A program made the position numbers and the translations under genes. From Pseudomonadota bacterium (lineage in GTDB: Bacteria > Pseudomonadota > Alphaproteobacteria > Rhodobacterales > Rhodobacteraceae): a stretch of DNA of 64,000 bases. Each line of letters begins with the position of its first letter. Positions within the stretch are counted from its first letter, which is position 1. The notes beneath the pieces are model-generated. The model saw nothing but the letters and a program-made list of their open reading frames with translations, was not told the DNA's origin and ran no database searches. The DNA lies in contig JAIUPD010000009.1 in assembly GCA_020161615.1 (NCBI GenBank), forward strand, positions 124,001-188,000. The letters run 5' to 3'. Of this stretch, positions 9,955 through 18,084 are shown piece by piece.

Positions 9955-9968
9955 GATTTGATCAAATT
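9955..9968. promoter_or_regulatory. Palindromic operator candidate upstream of aminotransferase operon
   Basis: GATTTGATCAAATT is a near-perfect palindrome centred on TGATCA, about 75 bases upstream of the aminotransferase ATG. The same core with the same flanks occurs at 10827-10840 before the adjacent GntR gene. A shared site in both promoters suggests it is the operator of that regulator. Confidence 0.5.
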
Positions 9969-10010
9969 ATTGACCCCCTGAAGCGGCCGCCCGACCGCCG
10001 CGCCCCCGAA

Positions 10011-10079
10011 GGATATTTTCAGAACGAAGATGAAGGTTAACGAATCACTAATCTGCTTCTTTGCGCTGAAAATATCCCG
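10011..10079. repeat. Two inverted copies of a GGATATTTTCAG motif
   Basis: CCGAAGGATATTTTCAG followed by GAAGATGAAG (from about 10004) reappears in reverse as CTGAAAATATCC ending at 10079, whose minus-strand reading is GGGATATTTTCAGCGCAAAG. The arms are 12 bases and about 45 bases apart. Similar GGATATTTTC-plus-AAGAAG elements are, from memory, common between genes in Rhodobacterales. It could be an extended hairpin, a repeat family or a processing site. Confidence 0.5.
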
Positions 10080-10085
10080 GGGGGT

Positions 10086-10105
10086 CCGGGGGGCTGGCCC
10101 CCCGG
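10086..10105 (-). terminator. Hairpin terminator after GntR gene
   Basis: CCGGGGGG (10086-10093), loop CTGG and CCCCCCGG (10098-10105) form a perfect 8-bp stem, 20 bases downstream of the minus-strand GntR stop. No long T tract follows, but the AT-rich repeat copy lies directly beyond. Confidence 0.5.
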
Positions 10106-10124
10106 CGCCACCGCGGGCGCCGCG

Positions 10125-10814
10125 TCACGAGCCGAGGAGATCCGCCTGCACCCGCTCGATCCCCTGCCGAATATCGGCCTCGATCGCCGCGGTCAGCGCC
10201 GCCGCATCGCCCGCCCGCATCGCCGCCACTGCCTCCTTGTGGCGGTCGGGGCCGATCTCGCCCTCGGCGGTCATCACCACGCGCAGCGAAGGCGCGAAAC
10301 GCAGCCACAGCGATTGGGTGAGCGCGGTCAGGATCGGTGCCCCGGCCGCTTCGTAAAGCGCGAAATGGAAGCGGTAATTCCCGGCCAGATAGCCCGGCAC
10401 ATCCCCCTCGGCGAGGGCGCGGTCGATCACGCGGTCCAGCGCCTCGAGCCGGTCGATGGTGGCAGGCCCCAGCCGGGGCAGGGCCAGCGCCGCCAGCCGC
10501 GGCTCAAGCGCCAGACGGGCGAAGGCCAGTTCCTCGGCCTGCGAGGCGCCAAGGCGCGGGACCGAGACGCGGCGGTTCTCGTGCAGGACCAGCGCGCCCT
10601 CGGCGGTCAGGCGGCGGATCGCCTCGCGCACCGGGGTCATGCCCGCGCCCAGCGCGGCGGTGATGCCCTGAATCGTGACCTTCTGCCCCGGTTCCAGCTG
10701 GCCGAACATCACCATGTCGCGCAGGCGCCGGTAGGTCGCCTCGTGCTCGGGCATCTTGCCCGGGGCCGAACCGGGGGCGAAGACGGGATCGCCGGGAATG
10801 TCGCTCGCTGCCAT
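10125..10814 (-). CDS. GntR-family (FCD) regulator, probably of the adjacent polyamine genes
   Basis: An N-terminal wHTH (YRRLRDMVMFGQLEPGQ, then MTPVREAIRRLTAEGAL) is followed by an FCD domain with LEPRLAALALPRLG and a later FHFALYEAAG. I prefer the ATG at 10814 (MAASDIPG); an in-frame ATG at 10847 would place the TGATCA palindrome inside the coding region. Neither start has a strong RBS. It lies upstream of and in the same direction as the aminotransferase-oxidase operon. With matching palindromes before both, autoregulation and control of that operon are likely. The ligand is unknown; a polyamine or derived acid is plausible. Confidence 0.85.
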   Translation of the reverse strand: MAASDIPGDPVFAPGSAPGKMPEHEATYRRLRDMVMFGQLEPGQKVTIQGITAALGAGMTPVREAIRRLTAEGALVLHENRRVSVPRLGASQAEELAFARLALEPRLAALALPRLGPATIDRLEALDRVIDRALAEGDVPGYLAGNYRFHFALYEAAGAPILTALTQSLWLRFAPSLRVVMTAEGEIGPDRHKEAVAAMRAGDAAALTAAIEADIRQGIERVQADLLGS

Positions 10815-10826
10815 GGGGACCGGGAT

Positions 10827-10840
10827 AATCTGATCAAATC
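10827..10840. promoter_or_regulatory. Palindromic operator candidate upstream of GntR gene
   Basis: AATCTGATCAAATC shares the TGATCA core and flanks with 9955-9968. It sits just ahead of the preferred GntR start codon, where binding would block transcription or initiation. See the paired element upstream of the aminotransferase. Confidence 0.5.
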
Positions 10841-10909
10841 CACGCATAGCTGATCGCCCGCCGCCTGCCTAGCGTCTTGCAGCCGGCGCGGACCGGGCAC
10901 CGGGGGCCG

Positions 10910-11281
10910 TCAGGACGGATAGGTGGCCTGGCACTGTGCGCGGGCGGCCCGGGATTGCGCCTCGGCCTGCGCAAGCTGCCTCTCCAGCAGCGCGATGCGT
11001 TCGCGTTCGAAGGCAGGGTTGATGCGGTGTCGAACCTCCTGCGGGCCGTCGTCCCAGCGCATGCAGGGCCGGGGACCGGCGACACCGGGGCAGAAGCCCG
11101 GCCCGAATTCCGGTGCCGAGACCAACTCAACCGCGAAGCCGCGCTGCAGGTTCAGGCGCCGCGTCTCCAGCTCGCGGGCGATGGCGCGCTGGTCCTGATC
11201 GGCCTCGATCAGGCATGTCTGCAGGGGCGAACATCCGGCCAGCACCGCCATGGCGCCGGCGATCAGCAAAAATCTGTGCAT
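10910..11281 (-). CDS. Small lipoprotein of unknown function
   Basis: The 123 aa protein has a lipoprotein signal with the lipobox VLAGC (about residues 13-17). The mature part is charged, with three or four further Cys residues (CLIEAD, FCPGV, PCMRW, QCQAT). The C-terminal third (ERERIALLERQLAQAEAQSR) is predicted to be a short coiled coil. It is probably periplasmic and membrane-anchored. It stands alone downstream of the Trm112 gene on the same strand. I do not recognise a named family. Confidence 0.7.
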   Translation of the reverse strand: MHRFLLIAGAMAVLAGCSPLQTCLIEADQDQRAIARELETRRLNLQRGFAVELVSAPEFGPGFCPGVAGPRPCMRWDDGPQEVRHRINPAFERERIALLERQLAQAEAQSRAARAQCQATYPS

Positions 11282-11305
11282 CCCGTCCTCCTGTGGGCCG
11301 TTGGG

Positions 11306-11488
11306 TTATTCCACTTCGCGCGCTTCGCCCGCCAGCATGATCGGAATGCCGTTGCGGATCGGAAAGGCCAGATGCGCGGTCTGCGAGATCAGTTCCTGCG
11401 CCGCCGCATCATAGGTCAGACGGCCCTGTGTCACCGGGCAGACCAAGGCCTCCAGCATATGCCGCTCGGCGCGTTCCCCGTCGCTCAT
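11306..11488 (-). CDS. Trm112-family protein (UPF0434/YcaR type)
   Basis: The 60 aa product contains the family core [16 protein letters not shown] and [12 protein letters not shown]. Only one cysteine of the usual N-terminal zinc CPxC pair remains, which to my knowledge is common in alphaproteobacterial members. Trm112 proteins act as small partners that stabilise methyltransferases; bacterial roles are poorly known. The ATG at 11488 overlaps the LON-domain stop as ATGA. The longer reading in this frame lies inside the LON gene and is not real. Confidence 0.85.
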   Translation of the reverse strand: MSDGERAERHMLEALVCPVTQGRLTYDAAAQELISQTAHLAFPIRNGIPIMLAGEAREVE

Positions 11489-12135
11489 TGCATCCTCTCC
11501 CCATTCTCGCCGCTGGCGCGCAGGGCGAATTCCATCAAGGTGACCAGCGTTTCGCGCCGGGTGGTCAGCGAGGGCGCCTCGAGCAGCGCCTGCCGTTCCT
11601 CGGGCTGGAAGGGGCAGAGCATCGACAGCGCATTGACCAGCAATTCGTCGTCCGCGCCCTTCAGGCTCGACCATTCCGTCGACAGCGAGACGGCGGCGAA
11701 ATAGCGGGCGAGCAGGTCCATGAAGGCCGCGCGGTCCAGCAGCGGATCGCTTTCCGCCGGCCCCAGATCGCGCTCGAAACCGTCCCATCGGACCTTTGCC
11801 CGGCGATAGGGGAAGGCGCCCGATACCATCTCCTCGCCCAGCCGGAAGCGGCTGACGCCGGTCAGGGTGATCATGTAGCGCCCGTCGTCGGTCTCGGACA
11901 GCGCGGTCAACCGTCCGGCACAACCGATGGCGTGCAGACGATCACCGCCCCCGGCCGGGGTGGGGCGCGGCTGAATCATGCCGATCAGCCGCAGCCGGGT
12001 GGCCATGCAATCTTCCAGCATCGCCAGATAGCGCGGCTCGAAGATATGCAGCGGCAGCTTGGCCCGGGGCAGCAGCAGCGCCCCCGGCAGGGGAAACAGC
12101 GCAATGGCGTCAGGAAGGTCGGTCGCTTTCAGCAT
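11485..12135 (-). CDS. LON peptidase substrate-binding (N-terminal) domain protein
   Basis: The 216 aa protein corresponds to the LON N domain alone ([21 protein letters not shown], split as [11 protein letters not shown] and [12 protein letters not shown]), with GCAGRL and [14 protein letters not shown] further on. There is no AAA+ or Ser-Lys protease part. ATG 12135 has AGGA five bases upstream and is preferred over a TTG at 12156. Bacterial stand-alone LON-N proteins may bind unfolded substrates. It lies directly after the YbbN gene and is coupled to the Trm112 gene, suggesting a proteostasis or translation-related unit. Confidence 0.87.
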   Translation of the reverse strand: MLKATDLPDAIALFPLPGALLLPRAKLPLHIFEPRYLAMLEDCMATRLRLIGMIQPRPTPAGGGDRLHAIGCAGRLTALSETDDGRYMITLTGVSRFRLGEEMVSGAFPYRRAKVRWDGFERDLGPAESDPLLDRAAFMDLLARYFAAVSLSTEWSSLKGADDELLVNALSMLCPFQPEERQALLEAPSLTTRRETLVTLMEFALRASGENGERMQ

Positions 12136-12161
12136 GGTCCTGACATAGTGCGCCAAACCCG

Positions 12162-13067
12162 TCAGGCAAAGATCATCGACGACAGGCGGCGGCGGCCCTT
12201 CACGGCCAGCGGATCATTGGGTTTCAGTGCCTCGAAGATGGTGAAGAGCTGGGTCTTGGCCGCGCCCTCGTTCCACTCGCGGTCGCGGCGGAAAAGCTCC
12301 AGCAATTCGTCGATGGCGCCCGCCACATCGCCCTTGGCGTGGAGCGCCTGCGCCAGGTCGAACCGCGCCTGGTGATCGGCGGGATTGCCCGCCAGAACCG
12401 CGCGAAGATCCTCGACCGGCCCGGCATTCGCCGCCTGCCGCGCCAGCGCCAGCTGGGCGCGTGCCGCCTCGATCTCCTGCGCCTTGGCGATCCCGGCGGG
12501 GGCGTTGTTCAACAGCGCCTCGGCCTGATCCAGTCCGCCCGCCGCGATCTGCGCCCGGGCCAGCCCGCCCAGGGCGCGCGCATTCTCGGGCTCCTCGGCC
12601 AGGACGGCGGCGAAGACCTCGGTCGCATCCAGCGCCGCCCCCTCGGCCAGCATCGCCTCAGCCTCGTCCAGCGCGGCCGTGAGCCCCTCGTCCTCGCCGA
12701 CCAGGGCCACCAGCTTGTCGACGAATTTCTTCAGCTCCGACGGCGGCAGGGCACCCTGGAAGGCATCAACCGGGCGCCCTTGGAAGAAGGCATAGACGGT
12801 GGGGATCGACTGGATGCGCAGCTGCGCGGCGATCTGCTGATTCTCGTCCACGTTGATCTTGACCATCCGCACCTTGCCCTTGGCGGCGGTGACGGCGGCT
12901 TCCAGGGCGGGGCCCAGCGTCTTGCAAGGGCCACACCAGGGCGCCCAGAAATCGACGATGACGGGGACCTCCTGGCTGGCGTCCACCACATCGGCCATGA
13001 AACTGGCCTCGCTCGTGTCCTTGATCCATTGCCCCTTGGCGGGCGCGGCGTCGATATTGCCCAGCAT
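12162..13067 (-). CDS. ybbN: Thioredoxin-like co-chaperone, YbbN/CnoX type
   Basis: The 301 aa protein has an N-terminal thioredoxin fold with an intact active site WCGPC (44-48), then a TPR-like C-terminal region rich in Ala (about 130-300). ATG 13067 is preceded by AGAGAGGA; the frame upstream to 13145 lacks family similarity. YbbN/CnoX proteins act as chaperone-holdases that pass clients to GroEL or DnaK; alphaproteobacterial members often keep CxxC and thus may also be redox-active. It is the first gene of the group with the LON-domain and Trm112 genes. Confidence 0.88.
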   Translation of the reverse strand: MLGNIDAAPAKGQWIKDTSEASFMADVVDASQEVPVIVDFWAPWCGPCKTLGPALEAAVTAAKGKVRMVKINVDENQQIAAQLRIQSIPTVYAFFQGRPVDAFQGALPPSELKKFVDKLVALVGEDEGLTAALDEAEAMLAEGAALDATEVFAAVLAEEPENARALGGLARAQIAAGGLDQAEALLNNAPAGIAKAQEIEAARAQLALARQAANAGPVEDLRAVLAGNPADHQARFDLAQALHAKGDVAGAIDELLELFRRDREWNEGAAKTQLFTIFEALKPNDPLAVKGRRRLSSMIFA

Positions 13068-13217
13068 GGCATCCTCTCTAATCCGGCGTTGTCCCCTATA
13101 TGCGACCAGCGGGGCCGCGTTCCAAGGGGCAAGTTTCGGCCGCACCGTGCCTGTCCCGGCAGCGCCAGCTCCGCGGCCCGGACGGTCCGCCCCGCAACAG
13201 GGAACAGAAGGCCCCTC

Positions 13218-14894
13218 TTACCCCGCAGCCCGCCCTGCGGCCCGCCCCGAGAAGAGGCATCCGCCCAGGAAAGTCCCCTCCAGCGCGTTATACCCATGAT
13301 AACCGCCACCGCCGAAACCCGCGCATTCCCCAGCGGCGAACAGGCCCTCGATCCGCTCTCCCGCCGCGTCCAGAACCGCGCCATCGAGGTCGGTATGGAT
13401 GCCGCCCAGCGTCTTGCGGGTCAGCACCGACAGGCGCACGCCGATCAGCGGCCCTTGCGCCGGGTCGAGGATCCGGTGCGGTTTCGCGGTGCGGATCAGC
13501 TTGTCGCCCAGGTAATGCCGCGCCTGGCGGATGGCGTTGATCTGCGCATCCTTGGCGAAGGGATTGGCGATCTGGGCATCGCGGGCCTCGATCTGCGGCC
13601 GGAGGTCCTCCACCGTCAGCGGCGGGTCGCCCATCGTCGCACCGATCCGGTTCATGCCGGCGACCAGTTCCTCCAGCGTCGAGGCCACGGCGAAATCGGC
13701 ACCCTTGTCCTTGAAGGCCTCGACCGGGGCCGGGGCCTTGCCGCCCGAACCCAGCCGCGCCTTCAGCACCTCGGCCCAGCGGCCAGAACTCAGATCCGGG
13801 TTCTGCTCGCTGCCCGAGAGCGCGAATTCCTTCTTGATGATCCCCTGCGTCAGGATGAACCAGCTATGCGCATGCCCGGTCGAGAGGATGCGCCTGAGCG
13901 TCCCCAGCGTGTCGAACCCGGGCAGATAGGGTGGCTCCATCCGCTGGCCCAGCGCGTCAAACCACAGGGACGAAGGGCCGGGCAGGATGCGGATCCCGTG
14001 TTCGGGCCAGATCGGGTCCCAGTTGCGGATGCCTTCGCAGTAATGCCACATCCGCCCGGTGTTGATCAGCCCGGCCCCCGCCGCTGCCGCCACGTCGATC
14101 ATGTCGCCGTCGACATGCGCGGGCACGCCTGCCACCATCCGCGCGGGCGGCGGGCCCAGCCGCGCCACTGGCCAGACGGCGCGCACCCGGTCGAAATTGC
14201 CGCCGATCCCGCCCGAGGTGACGATCACTGCGCCGGCCTCGACCTCGAAATCACCGACCACCGCGCGCGGGGATTTCTGCCCGCGCAAAACCTCCGTAGA
14301 TTCCAGCACCTCGCCCGCCAGCCCGGTGATGCGGCCGTCGGCGCGGGTGATCGCGGTGACCCGGTGGCGGAAGGCGAAGCGCAGGCGCCCGGCGGCGGCA
14401 TGCTCGCGCGCCATCCGCTCGAACGGCGCCAGCACGCCGGGCCCGGTACCCCAGGTGACGTGAAAGCGCGGCACGGAATTGCCATGGCCATGGCCCAGCG
14501 CCCCACCCCGTTCCGCCCAGCCGACCACGGGAAACCAGCGCATGCCGATCCCGGCCAGCCAGTCGCGCATGCCGCCCGCAGCGAAGGCAACATAGGCCTC
14601 GGCGACCTTCCGGGGCCAATGGTCCTGCGGCCCGTCGAAAGCGGCCGAGCCCAGCCAGTCCGACAGCGCCAGCGCCGCGCTGTCGCGGATCCGCATCCGT
14701 CGCTGTTCGGGCGTGTCGACCATGAAAAGCCCGCCCAGCGACCAGAAGGCCTGACCGCCGAGGTTCTGCTCGCCCTCCTGATCCAGCAACAGAACCCGTT
14801 TGCCGCGCGCCGCCGCCTCGCAGGCGGCGACCAGTCCAGCCAGACCGCCGCCGACCACGGCCACATCGGCCTGATAGCGCAATGCCTCTGCCAT
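13218..14894 (-). CDS. FAD-binding dehydrogenase (succinate dehydrogenase flavoprotein/KsdD superfamily)
   Basis: The 558 aa flavoprotein has an N-terminal VAVVGGGLAGLVAACEAAARG motif region (within about 11-32), a second motif with VTSGGIGGNFDRVR, and a C-terminal FAAGECAGFGGGGYHGYN-type FAD contact. The profile fits the FAD_binding_2 group that includes 3-ketosteroid delta-1-dehydrogenases and fumarate reductases; NCBI-type naming is 'FAD-binding dehydrogenase'. The RBS GAGGGGGG is four bases before ATG. The substrate is unknown. It is single on the minus strand, back to back with the polysaccharide export gene. Confidence 0.83.
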   Translation of the reverse strand: MAEALRYQADVAVVGGGLAGLVAACEAAARGKRVLLLDQEGEQNLGGQAFWSLGGLFMVDTPEQRRMRIRDSAALALSDWLGSAAFDGPQDHWPRKVAEAYVAFAAGGMRDWLAGIGMRWFPVVGWAERGGALGHGHGNSVPRFHVTWGTGPGVLAPFERMAREHAAAGRLRFAFRHRVTAITRADGRITGLAGEVLESTEVLRGQKSPRAVVGDFEVEAGAVIVTSGGIGGNFDRVRAVWPVARLGPPPARMVAGVPAHVDGDMIDVAAAAGAGLINTGRMWHYCEGIRNWDPIWPEHGIRILPGPSSLWFDALGQRMEPPYLPGFDTLGTLRRILSTGHAHSWFILTQGIIKKEFALSGSEQNPDLSSGRWAEVLKARLGSGGKAPAPVEAFKDKGADFAVASTLEELVAGMNRIGATMGDPPLTVEDLRPQIEARDAQIANPFAKDAQINAIRQARHYLGDKLIRTAKPHRILDPAQGPLIGVRLSVLTRKTLGGIHTDLDGAVLDAAGERIEGLFAAGECAGFGGGGYHGYNALEGTFLGGCLFSGRAAGRAAG

Positions 14895-15148
14895 GCTGCC
14901 CCCCTCGATTGCGCCCCCAGACTAGGGCGCGCGACCGCGGCTGGCCAGCGCCTCGCGCAGGGGAAATCGCGCGGCGTCGGGCTGTTGCGCGGTCGCGCCG
15001 TTTGGCCAAGATTCGTCGCGCGCCGCTTGTCGCACCGGGCGAAGCACAGTAGCCTCGCGCCGCGGCCTCGTTGCGGGGCGGCACCGACATGCGGCAGAGA
15101 CCGGCATGCGGCGCAGAACGGAACGAGTGAGTGACAGTGGCCGGAACG

Positions 15149-16282
15149 ATGACACCAGCGATGATCGCCGCCGCGCGCCTGCTGCGCGGGCTGGTCGTCG
15201 CGCTTTCGCTGCCCCTCGTCGCCGCCGGTTGCGCCATGCCGCGCAGCGCCGCGCTGCAATCCGAGATCCTGCGCAGCACGGAGGATCCGCTGAGCGGCGT
15301 GCAGGTGATGCCGGTGACCCGCGCCTCGCTGGACGAGCTCTTGCGCTGGCCCGCCGCCCATCCCGAACTGCGCCACAACTGGCGCTCGACCGGCGCCTCG
15401 CCCGCCGCGCGCACCATCCGTGCCGGCGATCTGATGAGCATCTCGGTCTGGGACAGCCAGCCGGATTCGTTGCTGACCACGGCCGAGCAGCGGGTCGTCA
15501 CGATGAACGATGTCGCCGTCTCGGCCTCGGGTCAGGTCTTCGTGCCCTATGTCGGCGAGGTGCGGATCGCGGGTCTGACCACCGAACAGGCCCGACGCGA
15601 GATTCAGGACCGGATCAGCCCCATCGTGCCCGATGGGCAGGTGCAATTGGCGGTGGCGCCCGGCGCCGGGAACACGATCGACGTGGTGACGGGCGTTGCC
15701 CGCCCCGGCCGCGTGCAATTGCCGGAAATCAGCCCGACGATCCTGAGCGTTCTGGCCGAAGCGGGCGGCATCGCGCCCAACCTGCGCAACCCCCTGGTGC
15801 GGGTGAACCGGGCGGGCGCGGCCATGGCGATCCCGGCGCGCGAGCTTTTCGCGGATCCCGCCAATGATATCCAGATGCGCGGCGGCGACCGGGTCATGGT
15901 CGAAGAGGATCACCGCAATTTCGTGGCGCTTGGCGCCGCCGGCCGGCAGGAGGTCGTCTATTTCGAGCGCGAGCGGATCAGCGTTCTGGACGGGATTTCC
16001 AGCATGGGCGGGCTGGTCTCGAACCGGGCGAACCTGGAGGGGGTGATGATCCTGCGGCAATACCCGGCCGGTGCCGTGCGGGCGGACGGCCCCTATCCGC
16101 GCCAGCAGGAGGTCATCTTCACCTTCGATCTGACCACCGCCGACGGGCTTTTCGCCGCCGAAGGGTTCCAGATCGAATCCGGCGATGTGGTACTGGCGAC
16201 GGAATCGGCGCTGCCCATGTTCGCGCAAGCCATGGCGATGCTGCGGGCCGGGTCGCAAACCGTCGACTCGCTGGGCAACTGA
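15149..16282 (+). CDS. Polysaccharide biosynthesis/export lipoprotein (Wza-like)
   Basis: The roughly 377 aa outer-membrane protein begins with a lipoprotein signal ending in the lipobox VAAGC (near residue 28). A polysaccharide export domain follows (RAGDLMSISVWDSQ, ASGQVFVPYVGEVRIAGLT), then SLBB-type repeats (VVTGVARPGRVQLPE and the LVRVNRAG region). Starts at GTG 15131, ATG 15149 and ATG 15161 are all possible; none has a strong RBS. Wza-type proteins form the outer-membrane pore for capsule or exopolysaccharide. No polymerase, Wzc or glycosyltransferase genes are beside it, so it is an orphan. Confidence 0.85.
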   Translation: MTPAMIAAARLLRGLVVALSLPLVAAGCAMPRSAALQSEILRSTEDPLSGVQVMPVTRASLDELLRWPAAHPELRHNWRSTGASPAARTIRAGDLMSISVWDSQPDSLLTTAEQRVVTMNDVAVSASGQVFVPYVGEVRIAGLTTEQARREIQDRISPIVPDGQVQLAVAPGAGNTIDVVTGVARPGRVQLPEISPTILSVLAEAGGIAPNLRNPLVRVNRAGAAMAIPARELFADPANDIQMRGGDRVMVEEDHRNFVALGAAGRQEVVYFERERISVLDGISSMGGLVSNRANLEGVMILRQYPAGAVRADGPYPRQQEVIFTFDLTTADGLFAAEGFQIESGDVVLATESALPMFAQAMAMLRAGSQTVDSLGN

Positions 16283-16336
16283 CGCCCTTGCGCGACCCTT
16301 GCCCCGGGCCCTGAAAGGCCGCAGTAAGTCAGCGTG

Positions 16337-17152
16337 ATGTCCGAGGCCGCCTTGCCCCCCCTTTCGCCTGCGCCAACCGCCCCGCTGCGGGTGGCCGGGC
16401 ATTTCGGCGAGCTGATGCAGGGACGGCTGGGACCGGACGGGCCGCTGGCGCTGATCTCGCTGCCCTGCCCCGCCTTGTCGGTTTCGGTGGGCGGGCAGGA
16501 CGCCGGGCTGCTGGGCCCCCGCCGGGTGCAGGCGCTCTGCACGGCGCTGGGGCTGGCGGTGCCGCGGACGTTGCCCGCGCTCTCGGCGACGATGCCGCCG
16601 GGCGGTGGGGCGGGGTCCTCGACTGCGGCGCTGGTGGCGCTGGCCCGCTGGCTGGGCTTCGACGGCCCGCCCGAGGTGCTGGCCCGCGCCTGCGTCCTGG
16701 CCGAGGGCGCAAGCGATCCGCTGATGCTGCCCCGGCCCGAGCGGCTGCTCTTCGCGCCCCGCGAGGGCCGGGTGATCGAGGCGCTGCCGCCCCTGCCCCG
16801 GTTCGAGGTTCTGGGCGGGTTCCTCGGCGCGGGCCAGCGCACAAGGGCCGAGGATCAGGATTTCCCCGACATCGCCGATCTGGTGGCCCGCTGGCGCCTC
16901 GGTCCCGACCTGCCCGCCATGGCGGCGCTGGCCAGCGAGAGCGCGGCCCGCACCCTGGCCCTGCGCGGTCCGGCGGGTGATCCGACGGCAGTGCTGGCCG
17001 AAACGCTGGGCGCGGCGGGCTGGATGATCGCCCATACCGGCAGCGCCCGCGGGCTGATCTTCGCCCCGGGGCGGCTGCCCCCCGGGGCAGAGGCCGACTT
17101 GCGCGCGGCGGGCTTCACCCAGGTCCTGCGCTTTGCCGGAGGTGGCGCATGA
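16337..17152 (+). CDS. GHMP kinase, probable L-threonine kinase of cobalamin side-chain synthesis (PduX/BluE-like)
   Basis: The roughly 271 aa protein has the N-terminal VAGHFGELMQG segment and the GHMP phosphate loop PPGGGAGSSTAALVAL (around residues 85-100). The stretch LAEGASDPLMLP matches the substrate region of PduX-like kinases. These phosphorylate L-threonine, giving the substrate of the decarboxylase encoded two genes downstream. A GTG at 16334 precedes the ATG. It overlaps cbiB by 4 bases (ATGA). Function is inferred mainly from this operon; GHMP kinases vary in substrate. Confidence 0.78.
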   Translation: MSEAALPPLSPAPTAPLRVAGHFGELMQGRLGPDGPLALISLPCPALSVSVGGQDAGLLGPRRVQALCTALGLAVPRTLPALSATMPPGGGAGSSTAALVALARWLGFDGPPEVLARACVLAEGASDPLMLPRPERLLFAPREGRVIEALPPLPRFEVLGGFLGAGQRTRAEDQDFPDIADLVARWRLGPDLPAMAALASESAARTLALRGPAGDPTAVLAETLGAAGWMIAHTGSARGLIFAPGRLPPGAEADLRAAGFTQVLRFAGGGA

Positions 17153-18084
17153 GTTTCGCGGCCTCCATGCTCATCGCCATGGCGATCGACGCGGCCATCG
17201 GCTGGCCCGACGCGCTCTATCGCCGGATCGGCCATCCCGTCACCTGGATCGGCGCGCTGATCACGGCACTGGAGGCGCGCCTGAACCACGGCGCCGCCCG
17301 CCGCGCCAAGGGCATGCTGACCGCGCTGCTGGTGATCGGCCTGACCGGCGGCCTTGCCGCGCTGGTGCTGGCGCTGCTGCCCGGGGGCTGGATCGGGACT
17401 CTGGTGGCGGGGGTGCTGGCCTGGCCGCTGGTCGCCATCCGCTCGATGCACCAGCATGTCGCGGCAGTGGCCCGGCCGCTGGCGGCGGGCGATCTGGCGG
17501 GCGCGCGGCATGCGGTGTCCATGATCGTCGGCCGCGATCCCTCGAAACTGGATGAAGCCGGGGTGGCGCGCGCCGCTGTCGAAAGCCTGGCCGAGAATAC
17601 CTCGGACGGGATCGTCGCCCCCCTGTTCTGGGGTGCCGTCGCAGGGCTGCCCGGTATCGCCGCCTACAAGGCGATCAACACGCTCGACAGCATGATCGGC
17701 CACCGCAATGCGCGCTATGAGCTGTTCGGCTGGGCCTCGGCCCGGATCGACGATCTGGTTAACCTCGCCCCCGCCCGGCTGACCGGCGCGCTTTTCGCGC
17801 TGTGCTCGGCGCGTCCCGGTGCCGCCTTTCGCACCATGGCCAAGAACGCGCGCCATCACCGCTCGCCCAATGCCGGCTGGCCCGAGGCCGCGATGGCGGG
17901 CGCGCTGGGGATCCGTTTGTCGGGTCCGCGCGTTTACGGCGACAGGGTGGCGCAGGAACCATGGGTCAATGCCGGTGCTCCGGACCCGGATGCGCAGGAT
18001 CTGGCGCGGGGTCTGGGGCTCTATCGGCGGGCGATGCTGGTGCTGGCGCTGCCGCTTGCAATCTTGGCGGTGACGGGATGGTGA
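17149..18084 (+). CDS. cbiB: Adenosylcobinamide-phosphate synthase CbiB (CobD in Pseudomonas nomenclature)
   Basis: The 311 aa integral membrane protein carries family motifs GWPDALYRRIGHPVTWIG, VARAAVESLAENTSDGIVAP, YKAINTLDSMIGHRN and RMRHHRSPNAGWPE-like KNARHHRSPNAGWPEAAMAG. CbiB attaches (R)-1-amino-2-propanol O-phosphate to adenosylcobyric acid in the inner membrane. Both partner steps, threonine phosphorylation and decarboxylation, are encoded on either side with overlapping reading frames, giving a compact module for the nucleotide-loop linker. Confidence 0.95.
   Translation: MSFAASMLIAMAIDAAIGWPDALYRRIGHPVTWIGALITALEARLNHGAARRAKGMLTALLVIGLTGGLAALVLALLPGGWIGTLVAGVLAWPLVAIRSMHQHVAAVARPLAAGDLAGARHAVSMIVGRDPSKLDEAGVARAAVESLAENTSDGIVAPLFWGAVAGLPGIAAYKAINTLDSMIGHRNARYELFGWASARIDDLVNLAPARLTGALFALCSARPGAAFRTMAKNARHHRSPNAGWPEAAMAGALGIRLSGPRVYGDRVAQEPWVNAGAPDPDAQDLARGLGLYRRAMLVLALPLAILAVTGW

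Noticed and set aside
12339-15134. A 931-codon plus-strand open frame
   Set aside because: It lies antisense to the YbbN and FAD dehydrogenase genes, whose products have clear motifs. The translation is rich in Arg, Gly and His with no domain, typical of high-GC shadow frames.
14895-16336. Adenosylcobalamin riboswitch ahead of the cobalamin operon
   Set aside because: I find no B12-box-like conserved core in the short gap before the kinase gene or upstream of the export gene.
14225-17035. A 936-codon minus-strand open frame
   Set aside because: It crosses the FAD dehydrogenase out of frame and is antisense to the polysaccharide export and GHMP kinase genes. Composition is low-complexity and no motif is visible.
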